This document shows positions 1 through 7,941 of a stretch of 64,000 bases of DNA, one piece after another. The position numbers and the translations under genes were made by a program. The DNA is from BRH-c25 sp035627615. Lineage in GTDB: Bacteria > Bacillota > Clostridia > Lutisporales > Lutisporaceae. The notes beneath the pieces are model-generated. The model ran no database searches. It worked only from the letters and a program-made list of their open reading frames with translations, and was not told the origin of the DNA. The DNA lies in the NCBI GenBank assembly GCA_035627615.1, contig DASPLL010000018.1, positions 1 through 64,000 of the forward strand. Reading direction: 5' to 3'. Position 1 is the stretch's first letter, and every line of letters begins with the position of its first letter.

Positions 1-294
1 GGGAAACAGAGTAATTTGTGATCTGTCCCGGCCTTGAATATACTTCATCTTCAGCACCACCCTCAATAATCCTGTTATATCAATTATGCCATATTTCATA
101 GCGTCTCAGGTGTTGCTGCGACTGACTTTTCGGACAGTCTGACCATCAAAGAAAGCAAACTGCCAATTGAGCAGTTTTTTTTATTATATATACATAGCCG
201 GATTCGAACCCGTGAGGGCAATTTGCGTTAAGAAAATGTTCTGGTGCGAGCATTTATAAATTGCAAAAGTCGGTTAACAAGTATCGTAAAACCG
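1..294. other. Left-edge noncoding segment with terminator hairpin and tRNA-like scrap
   Basis: No convincing gene is visible. Bases 158-183 form a terminator-like hairpin (AAACTGC / GCAGTTT followed by a T run). Its core recurs at 2366-2385, on the other side of the ATPase pair. Bases 197-215, read on the minus strand, contain a GGTTCGAATCC string like a tRNA T-loop. The 5-bp T stem does not pair properly and no acceptor, D or anticodon arm can be found, so it is at best a degenerate tRNA 3' remnant. Bases 1-29 begin GGGAAACAG and end CTGTCCC, a short imperfect inverted repeat. Confidence 0.35.
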
Positions 295-323
295 ATAATA
301 TTGAGATTTTATCTCAATATTAT
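295..323. promoter_or_regulatory. Perfect 12-bp inverted repeat overlapping the -35 of the AAA ATPase gene
   Basis: The arms at 295-306 (ATAATATTGAGA) and 312-323 (TCTCAATATTAT) are exactly complementary, around a 5-nt TTTTA loop. The right arm ends at the first base of the predicted -35 box, so a protein bound here would compete with RNA polymerase. It could equally be a weak hairpin in an incoming transcript. Operator function is inferred. Confidence 0.5.
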
Positions 324-351
324 TGTAAAATATATAGAAATTGGATATAAT
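323..351 (+). promoter_or_regulatory. Sigma-A type promoter for the AAA ATPase / RloB-like pair
   Basis: TTGTAA at 323-328 and TATAAT at 346-351 are separated by 17 nt. Transcription would start near 358, about 40 nt before the ATG at 400. Confidence 0.6.
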
Positions 352-399
352 ATAAGAGACGAATTGTGAAATTATATCAAATCTTAGGGATGGTGTAAT

Positions 400-1710
400 A
401 TGCTAGTAAAGTATGTGTTTCAAAATTTTCGATCCTTCAAGAATAGGACTCAATTGAATATGGAAGCGGGAGCACAGCGGACTATGGATGAGAACCTCAT
501 CCGCGAAAAAGGACTGCGTATACTTCCTTCTGCTGTTATTTACGGCGCAAACGCCAGCGGAAAATCTAATATTATTATGTCCATGGCGCTGATGAGGGAG
601 ATCGTCTTACAAGGTTCACTTGAGGCTTCGTCTCCAGACTTGAATAATCTTGAATTATACCCTTTCGCCCATAGCCTAGAGCAAAGCCCCATATTATTTG
701 AAGTGGAGTTTACAAACAAAGGCTCTCATTTTATATATTCCTTTGAAGCTATGACCAAGCTGTTTGACAAGGAAAAACGGCAGATTATATCGGAACAGCT
801 ATGGATAAGCAGCAACAAGGGAATGATTCAGATTTTTGAGAGGGATCTGCAACGGGTCGCTATAAAACGGGATAAAAAGGTGCTTTCCCTTATACAGTAT
901 AACGAAAAGCTTCTGGGAGAATTTGAGAATAAAATCAATAAAAACCTTGACCCGGCCGAATTGTTTTTGACACATGCGTTTAAAACGGTTGTCAGCAGCG
1001 AAATTGCCGATAAAGTTATTGATTTTTTTAAAAACAAGCTGATCGTGGTAAGTGATTTTACCCTTAAGAAAACGAATCTTACACTTTCTGCGGCCGATAT
1101 GCCGGAAAAAGATTTTCTCGCGTGGAATGAAACACTTAACGGTTTTGTAAAAAACGCGGATTTCGGTCCTCAGCGAATCCTGTTCAAATCTCAAAAATCC
1201 GATGATGAGCATTCCGCCGATATGCGACTTGTTTCTATCTACAAGTCCGGCAAGCGGGATGTAATGGTTCCTGCAGAATTGATGGAATCAAGAGGAACCT
1301 TGAAGCTTTTGGATTTTGCCATTCCCTTTGAAAACTTGTTCGCAAAGGGAGGCATATTCGTACTGGATGAATTTGATGCGGCAATTCATCCTGAATTGAT
1401 TAAAGGCATCATTGCTCTTTTCAATGATCAAACGGTTAATAAAAAAGGGGCGCAGCTTATCTTTACTACGCATAATCCGATTTACCTGAGCAATAAGATA
1501 TTCCGGCGTGATCAAATCAAATTTGTCGAGAAGGATAAGGACACCTTCGAAAGCACCATTTATTCGCTGGCTGATTTCGGTTCCACGGATGTCAGGAATG
1601 ATCAGAACTATTTACTGAATTATTTCAAGGGTAAATATGGTACACTTCCGTATATAGACTTTTCCAAGCTTTTACCAGAGAAGCAGAGGAGGAATAATGA
1701 TGTACCGTAA
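400..1710 (+). CDS. AAA (ABC-type) ATPase, AbiLi/RloA-like, of a two-gene anti-phage cassette
   Basis: This 436-residue protein belongs to the AAA15/AAA21 ATPase group that partners RloB-like proteins (RloA; AbiLi of the AbiL abortive-infection system). Walker A is GANASGKS at about residues 49-56. Walker B is a FVLDEFDAAIHPE stretch near 319-332, a signature-like ESRGTLKLL segment precedes it, and the H-loop TTHNP lies near 356. These are the features of SMC/ABC-type heads that dimerise around ATP. No signal peptide or membrane segment is seen, so it should be cytoplasmic. The downstream gene overlaps its 3' end by 14 nt, showing translational coupling. A phage-defence role is inferred from family and pairing. 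The catalytic motifs are intact although the partner gene is broken. Confidence 0.8.
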   Translation: MLVKYVFQNFRSFKNRTQLNMEAGAQRTMDENLIREKGLRILPSAVIYGANASGKSNIIMSMALMREIVLQGSLEASSPDLNNLELYPFAHSLEQSPILFEVEFTNKGSHFIYSFEAMTKLFDKEKRQIISEQLWISSNKGMIQIFERDLQRVAIKRDKKVLSLIQYNEKLLGEFENKINKNLDPAELFLTHAFKTVVSSEIADKVIDFFKNKLIVVSDFTLKKTNLTLSAADMPEKDFLAWNETLNGFVKNADFGPQRILFKSQKSDDEHSADMRLVSIYKSGKRDVMVPAELMESRGTLKLLDFAIPFENLFAKGGIFVLDEFDAAIHPELIKGIIALFNDQTVNKKGAQLIFTTHNPIYLSNKIFRRDQIKFVEKDKDTFESTIYSLADFGSTDVRNDQNYLLNYFKGKYGTLPYIDFSKLLPEKQRRNNDVP

Positions 1711-2310
1711 AACCTACTTTTGTGTGTGTGACGGCCATCAGGAAGAAATGTACCTAAAGCATGTGGCTCTTCTCTTGAAAAAATTTCCGGAGCGCGTTGT
1801 TACTTTCAATACGACACGCGGTTCGGTTGAAAGGCTAAAGAAAAACTACACGGAATATGATAATGCTGCTCTGTTTGATTATGATTTCAAGGACACGGAG
1901 TTTCGCCAGAACATAAATATCTGTGAACAGCTTCAACGAAAAGCCGGAGAGAAAACGGGAAAAATGTTTATCATGCATACAGCAATGTAAATATTGACTT
2001 GTGGTTTATTCTTCATAAAGAGGATTTCAACAGGCCGGTTGCTACAAATGATGCTTACATTGTCGATGTACGCAGAATCTATGGATTGAATCGGGAAGCT
2101 GATATTAAAGAAAAAGCTAATATTGAAAGGATACTGAAACAAATCACACTTGAAGATATAAGGCACGCAATCAGAAAGGCAGATCAAATCCGGGCTGGGA
2201 AATTGGAATCCGATTGCTTTATGATAGGAACTGTCTCCTGCTATGGCAATCCGGACTTCTCCCTTCACGATTTTCTAAGAATTGTTTTGCAAGATTGTGG
2301 AGAAATGTGA
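1697..2310 (+). pseudogene. RloB-like (AbiLii-type) partner, frameshifted
   Basis: Two reading frames together make one RloB-family protein. The first (1697-1990, 97 codons) begins MMYRKTYFCVCDG and stops at TAA 1988-1990. The family continues in a different frame across 1978-2310, where TAC AGC AAT GTA opens the YSNVNIDLWFILHKE segment typical of RloB, then reads on to DFSLHDFLRIV near the C-terminus. The switch lies around 1970-1980, a homopolymer-free stretch, so a one-base indel is the simplest cause. RloB proteins are small TOPRIM-like partners of the upstream ATPase. Possible explanations are a true inactivating mutation, a sequencing error or, less likely, programmed frameshifting. The start overlaps the ATPase stop and has a GAGGAGG site. 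Confidence 0.7.
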
Positions 2311-2363
2311 TAAGCGAAGAAATTGTGCTAAGGATCCCTCCCTCTTCGCTATATAAGAAAAAT

Positions 2364-2400
2364 AGACTGCCAATGAGCAGTTTTTATTTTTTATATATTT
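2364..2400 (+). terminator. Terminator-like hairpin closing the ATPase/RloB cassette
   Basis: ACTGC at 2366-2370 pairs with GCAGT at 2377-2381 and is followed by a T-rich tract. The sequence nearly repeats the hairpin at 158-183. Confidence 0.55.
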
Positions 2401-2415
2401 TTTTGTAATAAACTC

Positions 2416-2446
2416 TTGACATAGAGTGAACTCTATGGGTTATTTT
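2416..2446 (+). promoter_or_regulatory. MerR-type promoter with 19-bp spacer and dyad operator
   Basis: TTGACA (2416-2421) and TATTTT (2441-2446) are 19 nt apart; a TATAAT overlaps at 2446-2451. The spacer carries a perfect 8-bp dyad, CATAGAGT at 2420-2427 and ACTCTATG at 2430-2437. An over-long spacer with a central dyad is the hallmark of MerR-activated promoters, and a MerR gene follows immediately, implying autoregulation. Confidence 0.85.
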
Positions 2447-2495
2447 ATAATTAATGTTATATACTGGAATGGGGATTCGAATCAAAGGAGGTTTT

Positions 2496-2882
2496 ATTAT
2501 CAGAATAGGTGAAGTTTCCAAAATTACAGGACTTAGTTATCACACATTAAGATATTACGAGGATATCGGATTGATAAGGAATATAGCACGGGACGGCCAG
2601 GGCAACAGGGATTACACGGAGGGCGACATCAAATGGGTCAATTTTCTGTTGAGACTCAGAATTACAGGAATGCCGATCAATGACGTCATATACTATGCTG
2701 AGCTGTATTACAGCGGTGATCAAAGTATCTCGAAAAGAATTGAGCTTTTGAGTAGTTATAAAGACAGGCTCACTGGGGAGATGAAAAAAATTCAGAATTC
2801 CATAGATTTTCTGGCAAACAAGATTGAGTTCTACTACAACAAGTTGAATTCGATTGATACTACGCAGAGAGGCTGCTTATAG
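2496..2882 (+). CDS. MerR-family transcriptional regulator, apparently with a non-ATG start
   Basis: The protein is about 128 residues. The N-terminal winged HTH begins IRIGEVSKITGLSYHTLRYYE and is followed by GLI and a wing; the C-terminal half is a coiled-coil dimerisation helix. There is no cysteine-rich effector site like that of metal sensors, so it resembles the small HTH-type MerR proteins that sense stress or ligands. Start choice is unusual. A strong AAAGGAGG at 2484-2491 sits just before ATT (2496) and ATC (2499), exactly where homologues begin MIRIGEVSK. The ATGs in frame (2454 and 2469) have no ribosome binding site, and 2454 coincides with the predicted transcription start. I therefore favour ATT/ATC. 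A GTG of the next frame overlaps the stop. Confidence 0.8.
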   Translation: MIRIGEVSKITGLSYHTLRYYEDIGLIRNIARDGQGNRDYTEGDIKWVNFLLRLRITGMPINDVIYYAELYYSGDQSISKRIELLSSYKDRLTGEMKKIQNSIDFLANKIEFYYNKLNSIDTTQRGCL

Positions 2883-2917
2883 TGTCGGACGTATATTGTC
2901 ATGAGGAGGTCGGGGAT

Positions 2918-3301
2918 ATGGACAAGAATTGCACGGAAGCAATTGAAAGAGCGATAAAGGAAGGTTATATTGAAGGAATACACCTGAAACAGAATAAAGG
3001 CCTGACATTAAGAGGTTTTCACAAGGACTTCGAGATGGTTGTCCTGAATGGCAGCCAGATTGAAAAAGTGGATATTGACAAATGGCTGGACAGGGTGGAA
3101 AATATGAAGGAAGAGTCTCCTGAGCTGTGGAAGGCAGCAAACCGCTATGAGTTTAACCTGCTGGACAGCACCAGGAACACAGCTTCCGTAAAAATCGACC
3201 TGTTCAAAGGCCGGGTACATTTTTCAACTGACTACACGCTCCTGTATAAAATAGGAGAAGAGTGGAAGATAGTATCAAAAGTGTATTCGATACCCGAATA
3301 A
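2918..3301 (+). CDS. NTF2-like (putative lumazine-binding, SnoaL-fold) protein
   Basis: This 127-residue cytoplasmic protein has the length and pattern of NTF2-like / Lumazine_bd_2 proteins. An N-terminal helix pair (AIERAIKEGYIEGIHLKQNK) is followed by a histidine/aspartate-containing strand region (RGFHKDFEM) and a C-terminal DYTLLYKIGEEWKIVSKVY strand pair. The fold makes small cone-shaped dimers that bind small molecules or perform simple chemistry; the ligand is unknown. The start at ATG 2918 is chosen because AGGAGG lies at 2903-2908. A GTG at 2882 overlapping the merR stop is possible but gives an atypical leader. It sits 35 nt after merR and is probably co-transcribed, which would make it the target of the MerR-type promoter. 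Confidence 0.7.
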   Translation: MDKNCTEAIERAIKEGYIEGIHLKQNKGLTLRGFHKDFEMVVLNGSQIEKVDIDKWLDRVENMKEESPELWKAANRYEFNLLDSTRNTASVKIDLFKGRVHFSTDYTLLYKIGEEWKIVSKVYSIPE

Positions 3302-3357
3302 ATATTTGAATAAGCTTTTCTCACCATATAATAGAATAATCGCTTTTCTATTTCCGG

Positions 3358-3385
3358 AAACTCCACCTTATCCAAGGTGGAGTTT
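3358..3385. terminator. Bidirectional terminator between the merR operon and the LRR gene
   Basis: AAACTCCACCTT (3358-3369) and AAGGTGGAGTTT (3374-3385) are a perfect 12-bp stem with a 4-nt loop. It lies between two convergent genes. Confidence 0.8.
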
Positions 3386-3405
3386 CGCTTTCCAAAGCCA
3401 TAACG

Positions 3406-6027
3406 CTACTTGTTCCACTGGGAAATATTCAACACATTCCTATCCTCATCAAAGACAACGTCAAATCCAAATTCCACAAGCTCATCAGCCATAACATAGG
3501 CATTTGAGCCCACACCTACAACGGTGATTTCTCGGTTGTCCCAGATCCCGATATTTATACCATACATGGCCTTGCCCAGGGGCTTGCCGTTTTCAGCAGG
3601 GTTAATCCCTACCTCAATAGTCTTTATAGGTTTTGCGCTGTTACTGTTGATCCTCCATCTCGCCTTATCATCCCAACTCATCTTTTGCCATGACGCGTCA
3701 TAACCGCAGTGATTCAAATCCTCCAGGGAGACTGCATAGCTTTCCCCTATTTTTATGCAGTGGATCGGATTGCCGTTCCAATAGGCGGCAGTATCCGTTT
3801 TTACTGCGTTGCCGAATACATATCCCGGCTTGTTCATGCCGGTTATATATGTGCTTGTAGTATTCTTAAAGGCCATCAAGGAGATATAATCCCTGATCGG
3901 ATTTCCATCCAGAGATAATTCTTCAAGTCTTGTTGCTTTTAATACAGGATCGGCGTCTGTGATATTATTGAACCTGATGTCCAGATATTCCAGGCCGTTT
4001 ATACCCCTTAAAGGAGCGATATCGTTTATTTTGTTGTAGCATATGCCCAGCCCGATAAGCTGTTTCATATCTTTTAGTGCTGTAATATCCTCAATTTTAT
4101 TTCCGCTTGCAGAAAGTCGCTTCATTTGGGTCATTCCCGCAAGCGGGGATATATCCGTGATGCCGTTGCTGTCGATATCAAGTGTTTCCAGTCGTGTCAT
4201 CGCGGAAAGGCTTGAAATGTCCGAAATACCGCACCGGAAAATTGAAAGCTCCTTCATTGCTGTTAAGCCTTCCAGGGGCTTTAGGCTGATATTATAGTTA
4301 TCGTATAGCTCAAGGGACTCAAGGGCCTTCAAGCGGCTCAGCGCAGAAATATCCCTTATGGGATTTCCCCCCAGTTTGAGCTCCTTTAATTTTAGAAGTG
4401 ATTTAAGCGTATCAAGCTTAGATATTTTATTTCTGCTCAGGTTTAATACCTCCAGCTTCTTCAGCTGGGCTAAAGGGGTAATGTCGGATATCTCATTTTC
4501 GCCAAGATCCAGCTCCTTTAGATTACGCAGCATGCCCAGGGGTCTAATGCTTTTCAGACCTCCATGGAAAATCTGTAGCTTCTCAAGGCCTGTCATACTG
4601 CCCAGGAAGGATATGTCGGAAAGTGGCATATGGTAGAAATCCAGACTTTTGATGCTTGTGCAGCTTTTAAGCGAGGCGATGTTTTGGGCGGTATAGCCTT
4701 GTATATGCAATATCTCAAGCTGCGGCAGCCTATTTAATATGGAAAAATCTGAGGAATCACCCAGGACTGTAAGCTCCTTCAGATCTTTGAAATCCAGAAG
4801 AGGCTTCAGGTCTTCACCGAGCCAGTTCAGGCGCTCCAGCCTTGTCAGCTTTGCCAGGGCATTCAAATTTGCTTCCGAGGGTATATATGTCACATCAAAT
4901 TCTTTGAGATTCGTAAGTGTGCTCAAAGGGGTTATATCCTTCAAGCCCTCGGAGTAGGGTGAAATACTAAGCTTTGTAAGCTTTGTGAGCTTGCCCAGGG
5001 CATCCAGGTTAGTATAATCTGTCCGTTTGCTGAACTGGATACTCAAGCTTTCCAGGTTTGTCAATTTGCTGAAATCCTGCAGATCATAGCTGTACACGTA
5101 TTCGTTCGGATTAAGGGTGAAGTATACGCTCATTTCCAGAGCTTTGATACTGTCAAGCTCTTCCTGGGTCAAGTATCCTGTATGCTTCCCGAGAAGTACC
5201 CGGAGCATTGCCTCCGTTTCCTTGTTGTTGAATATAACCTTATCCTCATATGTAATATTCTTTTTAATAATTTCACCGGAATCAATTTTTCCCAACAAGA
5301 AGTCCTTGCTCACATAGTTTTCATAATTACTGAATATAGGACTGTAGTCCTTTATCATATTGTCTTCCAGGTATAGGGCAGTGATTGTGCCAAGTCCCTG
5401 CAAAGGACCGATATCCTCAATAGCATTACCGGTGAGGTTCAGCTCCTTCAGGGAGGATAGTCCGCTTAAGGGTGTTATGTCCTTTATATCGCAGTAGCTC
5501 AAGGAAAGCTTCTCCAAATGGGGAAACTCCTGCAGTCCAGAAATATCTACACCCCTGAAATTGGCAAGGGAAAGCTCTCTCAGGCTTTTCATATTGCTGA
5601 ACAGATTTAGACTTTTTAAGGTGTAATATGTAGGCTGAAGCTGCTGCATGCTTATGGCCGTCAGCTTGGGAAGCCTTCTTAGCACTTCAATGTTTTGTAT
5701 GGTACAGTCGTCCATGATATTTATACTTAAACCAGTCAGCTCAGGAAGCAGCTCCAATCCCGTCAAATCAATAAACTGTCCGGATTTCATTGGATCCTTG
5801 ACACTGGTCAGGGTTATGGAGGTTATGCCCTTCACATCGCTTGTATATATTTCGCCGGCAGGTTTATCTATTATCTTCCTGACCTCCGCTTCCACCGATT
5901 TACTTCCGAAAAAAACAGCCTCCGGTGTTTCTTTTGAATAGGCAGGACCCTTGGAGAAGCCTGCCGACACCAGAATAACTGAAAGCAGCATTAATAGGAC
6001 AATCTTAAGCTTGTTCAACAATCTCAT
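3406..6027 (-). CDS. Secreted leucine-rich-repeat protein with C-terminal stalk (copper amine oxidase N-like) domain
   Basis: This protein of about 873 residues has a signal peptide (basic MRLLNKLK, then a hydrophobic IVLLMLLSVILVSAG run). About 20 leucine-rich repeats of the internalin/SDS22 type, with a LxxLxxLxLxxNxIxDIxPL pattern, fall into two blocks at roughly 70-240 and 310-735. The C-terminal 110 residues (YAVSLEDLNHCGYDASW to VVFDEDRNVLNIS) match the copper amine oxidase N-terminal-like stalk fold common on Clostridia and Paenibacillus surface proteins; no copper chemistry is implied. LRR proteins of this type bind proteins or glycans outside the cell. Start is uncertain: ATG 6027 abuts its AGAGGA site, TTG 6021 is better spaced, and an upstream ATG at 6057 lacks a site. 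There is no LPXTG or SLH anchor. Confidence 0.85.
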   Translation of the reverse strand: MRLLNKLKIVLLMLLSVILVSAGFSKGPAYSKETPEAVFFGSKSVEAEVRKIIDKPAGEIYTSDVKGITSITLTSVKDPMKSGQFIDLTGLELLPELTGLSINIMDDCTIQNIEVLRRLPKLTAISMQQLQPTYYTLKSLNLFSNMKSLRELSLANFRGVDISGLQEFPHLEKLSLSYCDIKDITPLSGLSSLKELNLTGNAIEDIGPLQGLGTITALYLEDNMIKDYSPIFSNYENYVSKDFLLGKIDSGEIIKKNITYEDKVIFNNKETEAMLRVLLGKHTGYLTQEELDSIKALEMSVYFTLNPNEYVYSYDLQDFSKLTNLESLSIQFSKRTDYTNLDALGKLTKLTKLSISPYSEGLKDITPLSTLTNLKEFDVTYIPSEANLNALAKLTRLERLNWLGEDLKPLLDFKDLKELTVLGDSSDFSILNRLPQLEILHIQGYTAQNIASLKSCTSIKSLDFYHMPLSDISFLGSMTGLEKLQIFHGGLKSIRPLGMLRNLKELDLGENEISDITPLAQLKKLEVLNLSRNKISKLDTLKSLLKLKELKLGGNPIRDISALSRLKALESLELYDNYNISLKPLEGLTAMKELSIFRCGISDISSLSAMTRLETLDIDSNGITDISPLAGMTQMKRLSASGNKIEDITALKDMKQLIGLGICYNKINDIAPLRGINGLEYLDIRFNNITDADPVLKATRLEELSLDGNPIRDYISLMAFKNTTSTYITGMNKPGYVFGNAVKTDTAAYWNGNPIHCIKIGESYAVSLEDLNHCGYDASWQKMSWDDKARWRINSNSAKPIKTIEVGINPAENGKPLGKAMYGINIGIWDNREITVVGVGSNAYVMADELVEFGFDVVFDEDRNVLNISQWNK

Positions 6028-6057
6028 TCCTCTCTGTTTCCAAATAGTGCGGTACAT

Positions 6058-6348
6058 TCATTAGAATACTGATGCTGCAAATAAGTTCCTGACCTAGTGA
6101 TAATTCCCGTAATATTTGAGCATATGAAATTCTGCAAACAATCACATCCTTGACTCACTACCTCAAAAGCTCGAGAAGAGATATACGTTACGGGGCACTA
6201 GTAGACATAATACAATTTGACATTATGCTTATATTTTCCTCCTAATGGGATTTGGTATATTCATCCTTAAAATGCAGGCGCAAATCCGGCAAATTGCATA
6301 TGGATATGTAAACAGAACCCATACATAAGACGTATCCATATTTAGAGC
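6058..6348. repeat. Intergenic segment with a diverged copy of the CCTCG two-arm element
   Basis: Bases 6147-6201, read on the minus strand, align with the first hairpin of the element found at 58453, 58559 and 60244. The shared words are CGTAA, GTATATC, CTTCT and GAGC, ending TCAAGG. The second hairpin is not recognisable and the right arm has decayed, so this is an old or partial copy. Nothing else is identified in the segment. Confidence 0.6.
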
Positions 6349-6388
6349 CAAAAAAGATGACTCCTGCTTAGATACAGAAATCATCTTC
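6349..6388 (-). terminator. Rho-independent terminator of the nhaC-AOR gene cluster
   Basis: Read on the minus strand, AAGATGA and TCATCTT pair around an approximately 20-nt loop and are followed by TTTT. It lies about 70 nt beyond the nhaC stop. Confidence 0.6.
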
Positions 6389-6455
6389 TTAATGTGTTTA
6401 TTATTGCCCTTTACAAAGGTTTTACCTTACTATCGGATTAACTCTTATCAGAGTA

Positions 6456-7865
6456 TTACATAGTAACATCTTTTGAAGCTTCAGGTTTGGCCGGCTTTGT
6501 CATAGTGATTGAAAAACCTGTGCTTATGTATATAACGGCCAGGATGATGCCCATGTATGTGATTGGAGCATAAAGGGCATATTCCAGTGTCGGAACCCCT
6601 AATGTACCGGCGGTAAAGACGGCAAATACACTCCAGGGAACAAGAGGTGCATAGGCAGTTCCGGTGTCTTCCAGCAGTCTTGATAAATTAGTTCTTTTTA
6701 TATTGTATTTGTCAAAGACAGGCTTTAACATTGAACCTACAATTGTGAAAGTAATATAATATGCGCCTGTTATTGTAAATAATACCAAGTGCAGCAGGTA
6801 TCCGGAAAACATAATTGTGCGTACGCTTTTTGCAACTTCCTGTATCTTATCGAGTATTACATCAATTACTCCGGCAGTTTTCAAGGGTGAACCATATACT
6901 GCCGAACCGATTACTATTGCGGTAGTCCCTAACATGCTTGTCAGGCCGCCTCTTTTTAACATCTTGTCTACGATTTCTGCGCCGGTAGCTTTTGAAAAAC
7001 CGCTGTTTAAAGTGTTGGCTACATCCAAGATTGTTGCACCCTGGAATATGATTGCAAGCAATCCTCCAAGGACAATTCCTACTGCGAATACAGGTAAAAT
7101 AGGTTTTTTCTTATAAATCAGGAATAGTATTATGACTGGCGGTAATAATAGGACAGGGTTCAGATTAAAGCTGTTTTGAAGAGCAGAAAAAATCTGATTC
7201 ATCTGATCACTTGCTATCGAACCGGCAGAATATTTTGCACCAAGTACCCCATAGAGAATTAATGATATGATGAAACCGGGGATTGTAGTAAAAAGCATAT
7301 GCTTTATATGATCCAAAATGTAAACATCCGATACAGCCGAAGCAAATACTGTCGTATCCGATAACGGAGAAAGCTTGTCTCCGAAAATCGCTCCTGTCAA
7401 AACTGCGCCGGCAGCATACGGTGCAGGAATACCCAAACCTGCTGATACTCCCATTAATGCTACACCGACGGTGCCCATTGTCCCCCATGAAGTTCCTGCT
7501 ATCACTGACATTATTGCGCAGATCAGGCAAGCTGCAACCAAGAATATTGAGGGACTAAGTATTTTTAAGCCATAGTAAATTAATATCGGAACAGTACCTG
7601 ATAATATCCATGAACCAACCAGCATCCCTACCGACAGGAGCAATAATATAGCAGGAAACATTGTAGATAGATTCTCTGTCAAATCTTTCATAATATCATC
7701 CCACTTAACTCCCCATATTGCTGCAAAGGTTATCGTAACCGCTGCCGCCGCAACTAAAACAATGGTTACGGGTGCTTTAACCCAGAGTACTCCAATAAAA
7801 ATTATTGCTATAGATATAATGAATAAAGAAAGAGCTTTCGCACTGGACAATTTTTTATTTTCCAT
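6456..7865 (-). CDS. nhaC: NhaC-family Na+/H+ antiporter-like transporter
   Basis: A 469-residue integral membrane protein with about 11-12 hydrophobic segments. The GDKLSPLSDTT motif near 160-170, with the AGTSWGTMGTVG stretch before it, is diagnostic of NhaC. Family members exchange Na+ for protons, and some move organic anions (for example malate/lactate exchange). As the last gene of the minus-strand amidohydrolase/AOR cluster (76 nt after the upstream gene, with its own terminator), it may be the substrate importer or product exporter of that pathway rather than a housekeeping pH antiporter; that is inference. Start ATG 7865 has GGAG upstream. Confidence 0.85.
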   Translation of the reverse strand: MENKKLSSAKALSLFIISIAIIFIGVLWVKAPVTIVLVAAAAVTITFAAIWGVKWDDIMKDLTENLSTMFPAILLLLSVGMLVGSWILSGTVPILIYYGLKILSPSIFLVAACLICAIMSVIAGTSWGTMGTVGVALMGVSAGLGIPAPYAAGAVLTGAIFGDKLSPLSDTTVFASAVSDVYILDHIKHMLFTTIPGFIISLILYGVLGAKYSAGSIASDQMNQIFSALQNSFNLNPVLLLPPVIILFLIYKKKPILPVFAVGIVLGGLLAIIFQGATILDVANTLNSGFSKATGAEIVDKMLKRGGLTSMLGTTAIVIGSAVYGSPLKTAGVIDVILDKIQEVAKSVRTIMFSGYLLHLVLFTITGAYYITFTIVGSMLKPVFDKYNIKRTNLSRLLEDTGTAYAPLVPWSVFAVFTAGTLGVPTLEYALYAPITYMGIILAVIYISTGFSITMTKPAKPEASKDVTM

Positions 7866-7941
7866 AATGTACCGATCTCCTTTAATTATTTTTTTATGTG
7901 AGTTTGATTATCACATTAAATTGTTTCCCTGGTTGCTATAT

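Noticed and set aside
197..215. Possible tRNA gene on the minus strand near 200 (T-loop string)
   Set aside because: The T stem has mismatches and there is no D arm, anticodon arm or acceptor stem nearby, so it is at most a remnant.
3406..6027. Copper amine oxidase activity for the stalk-domain proteins
   Set aside because: Only the N-terminal-like stalk fold is present. The catalytic oxidase domain with its topaquinone tyrosine and copper histidines is absent.
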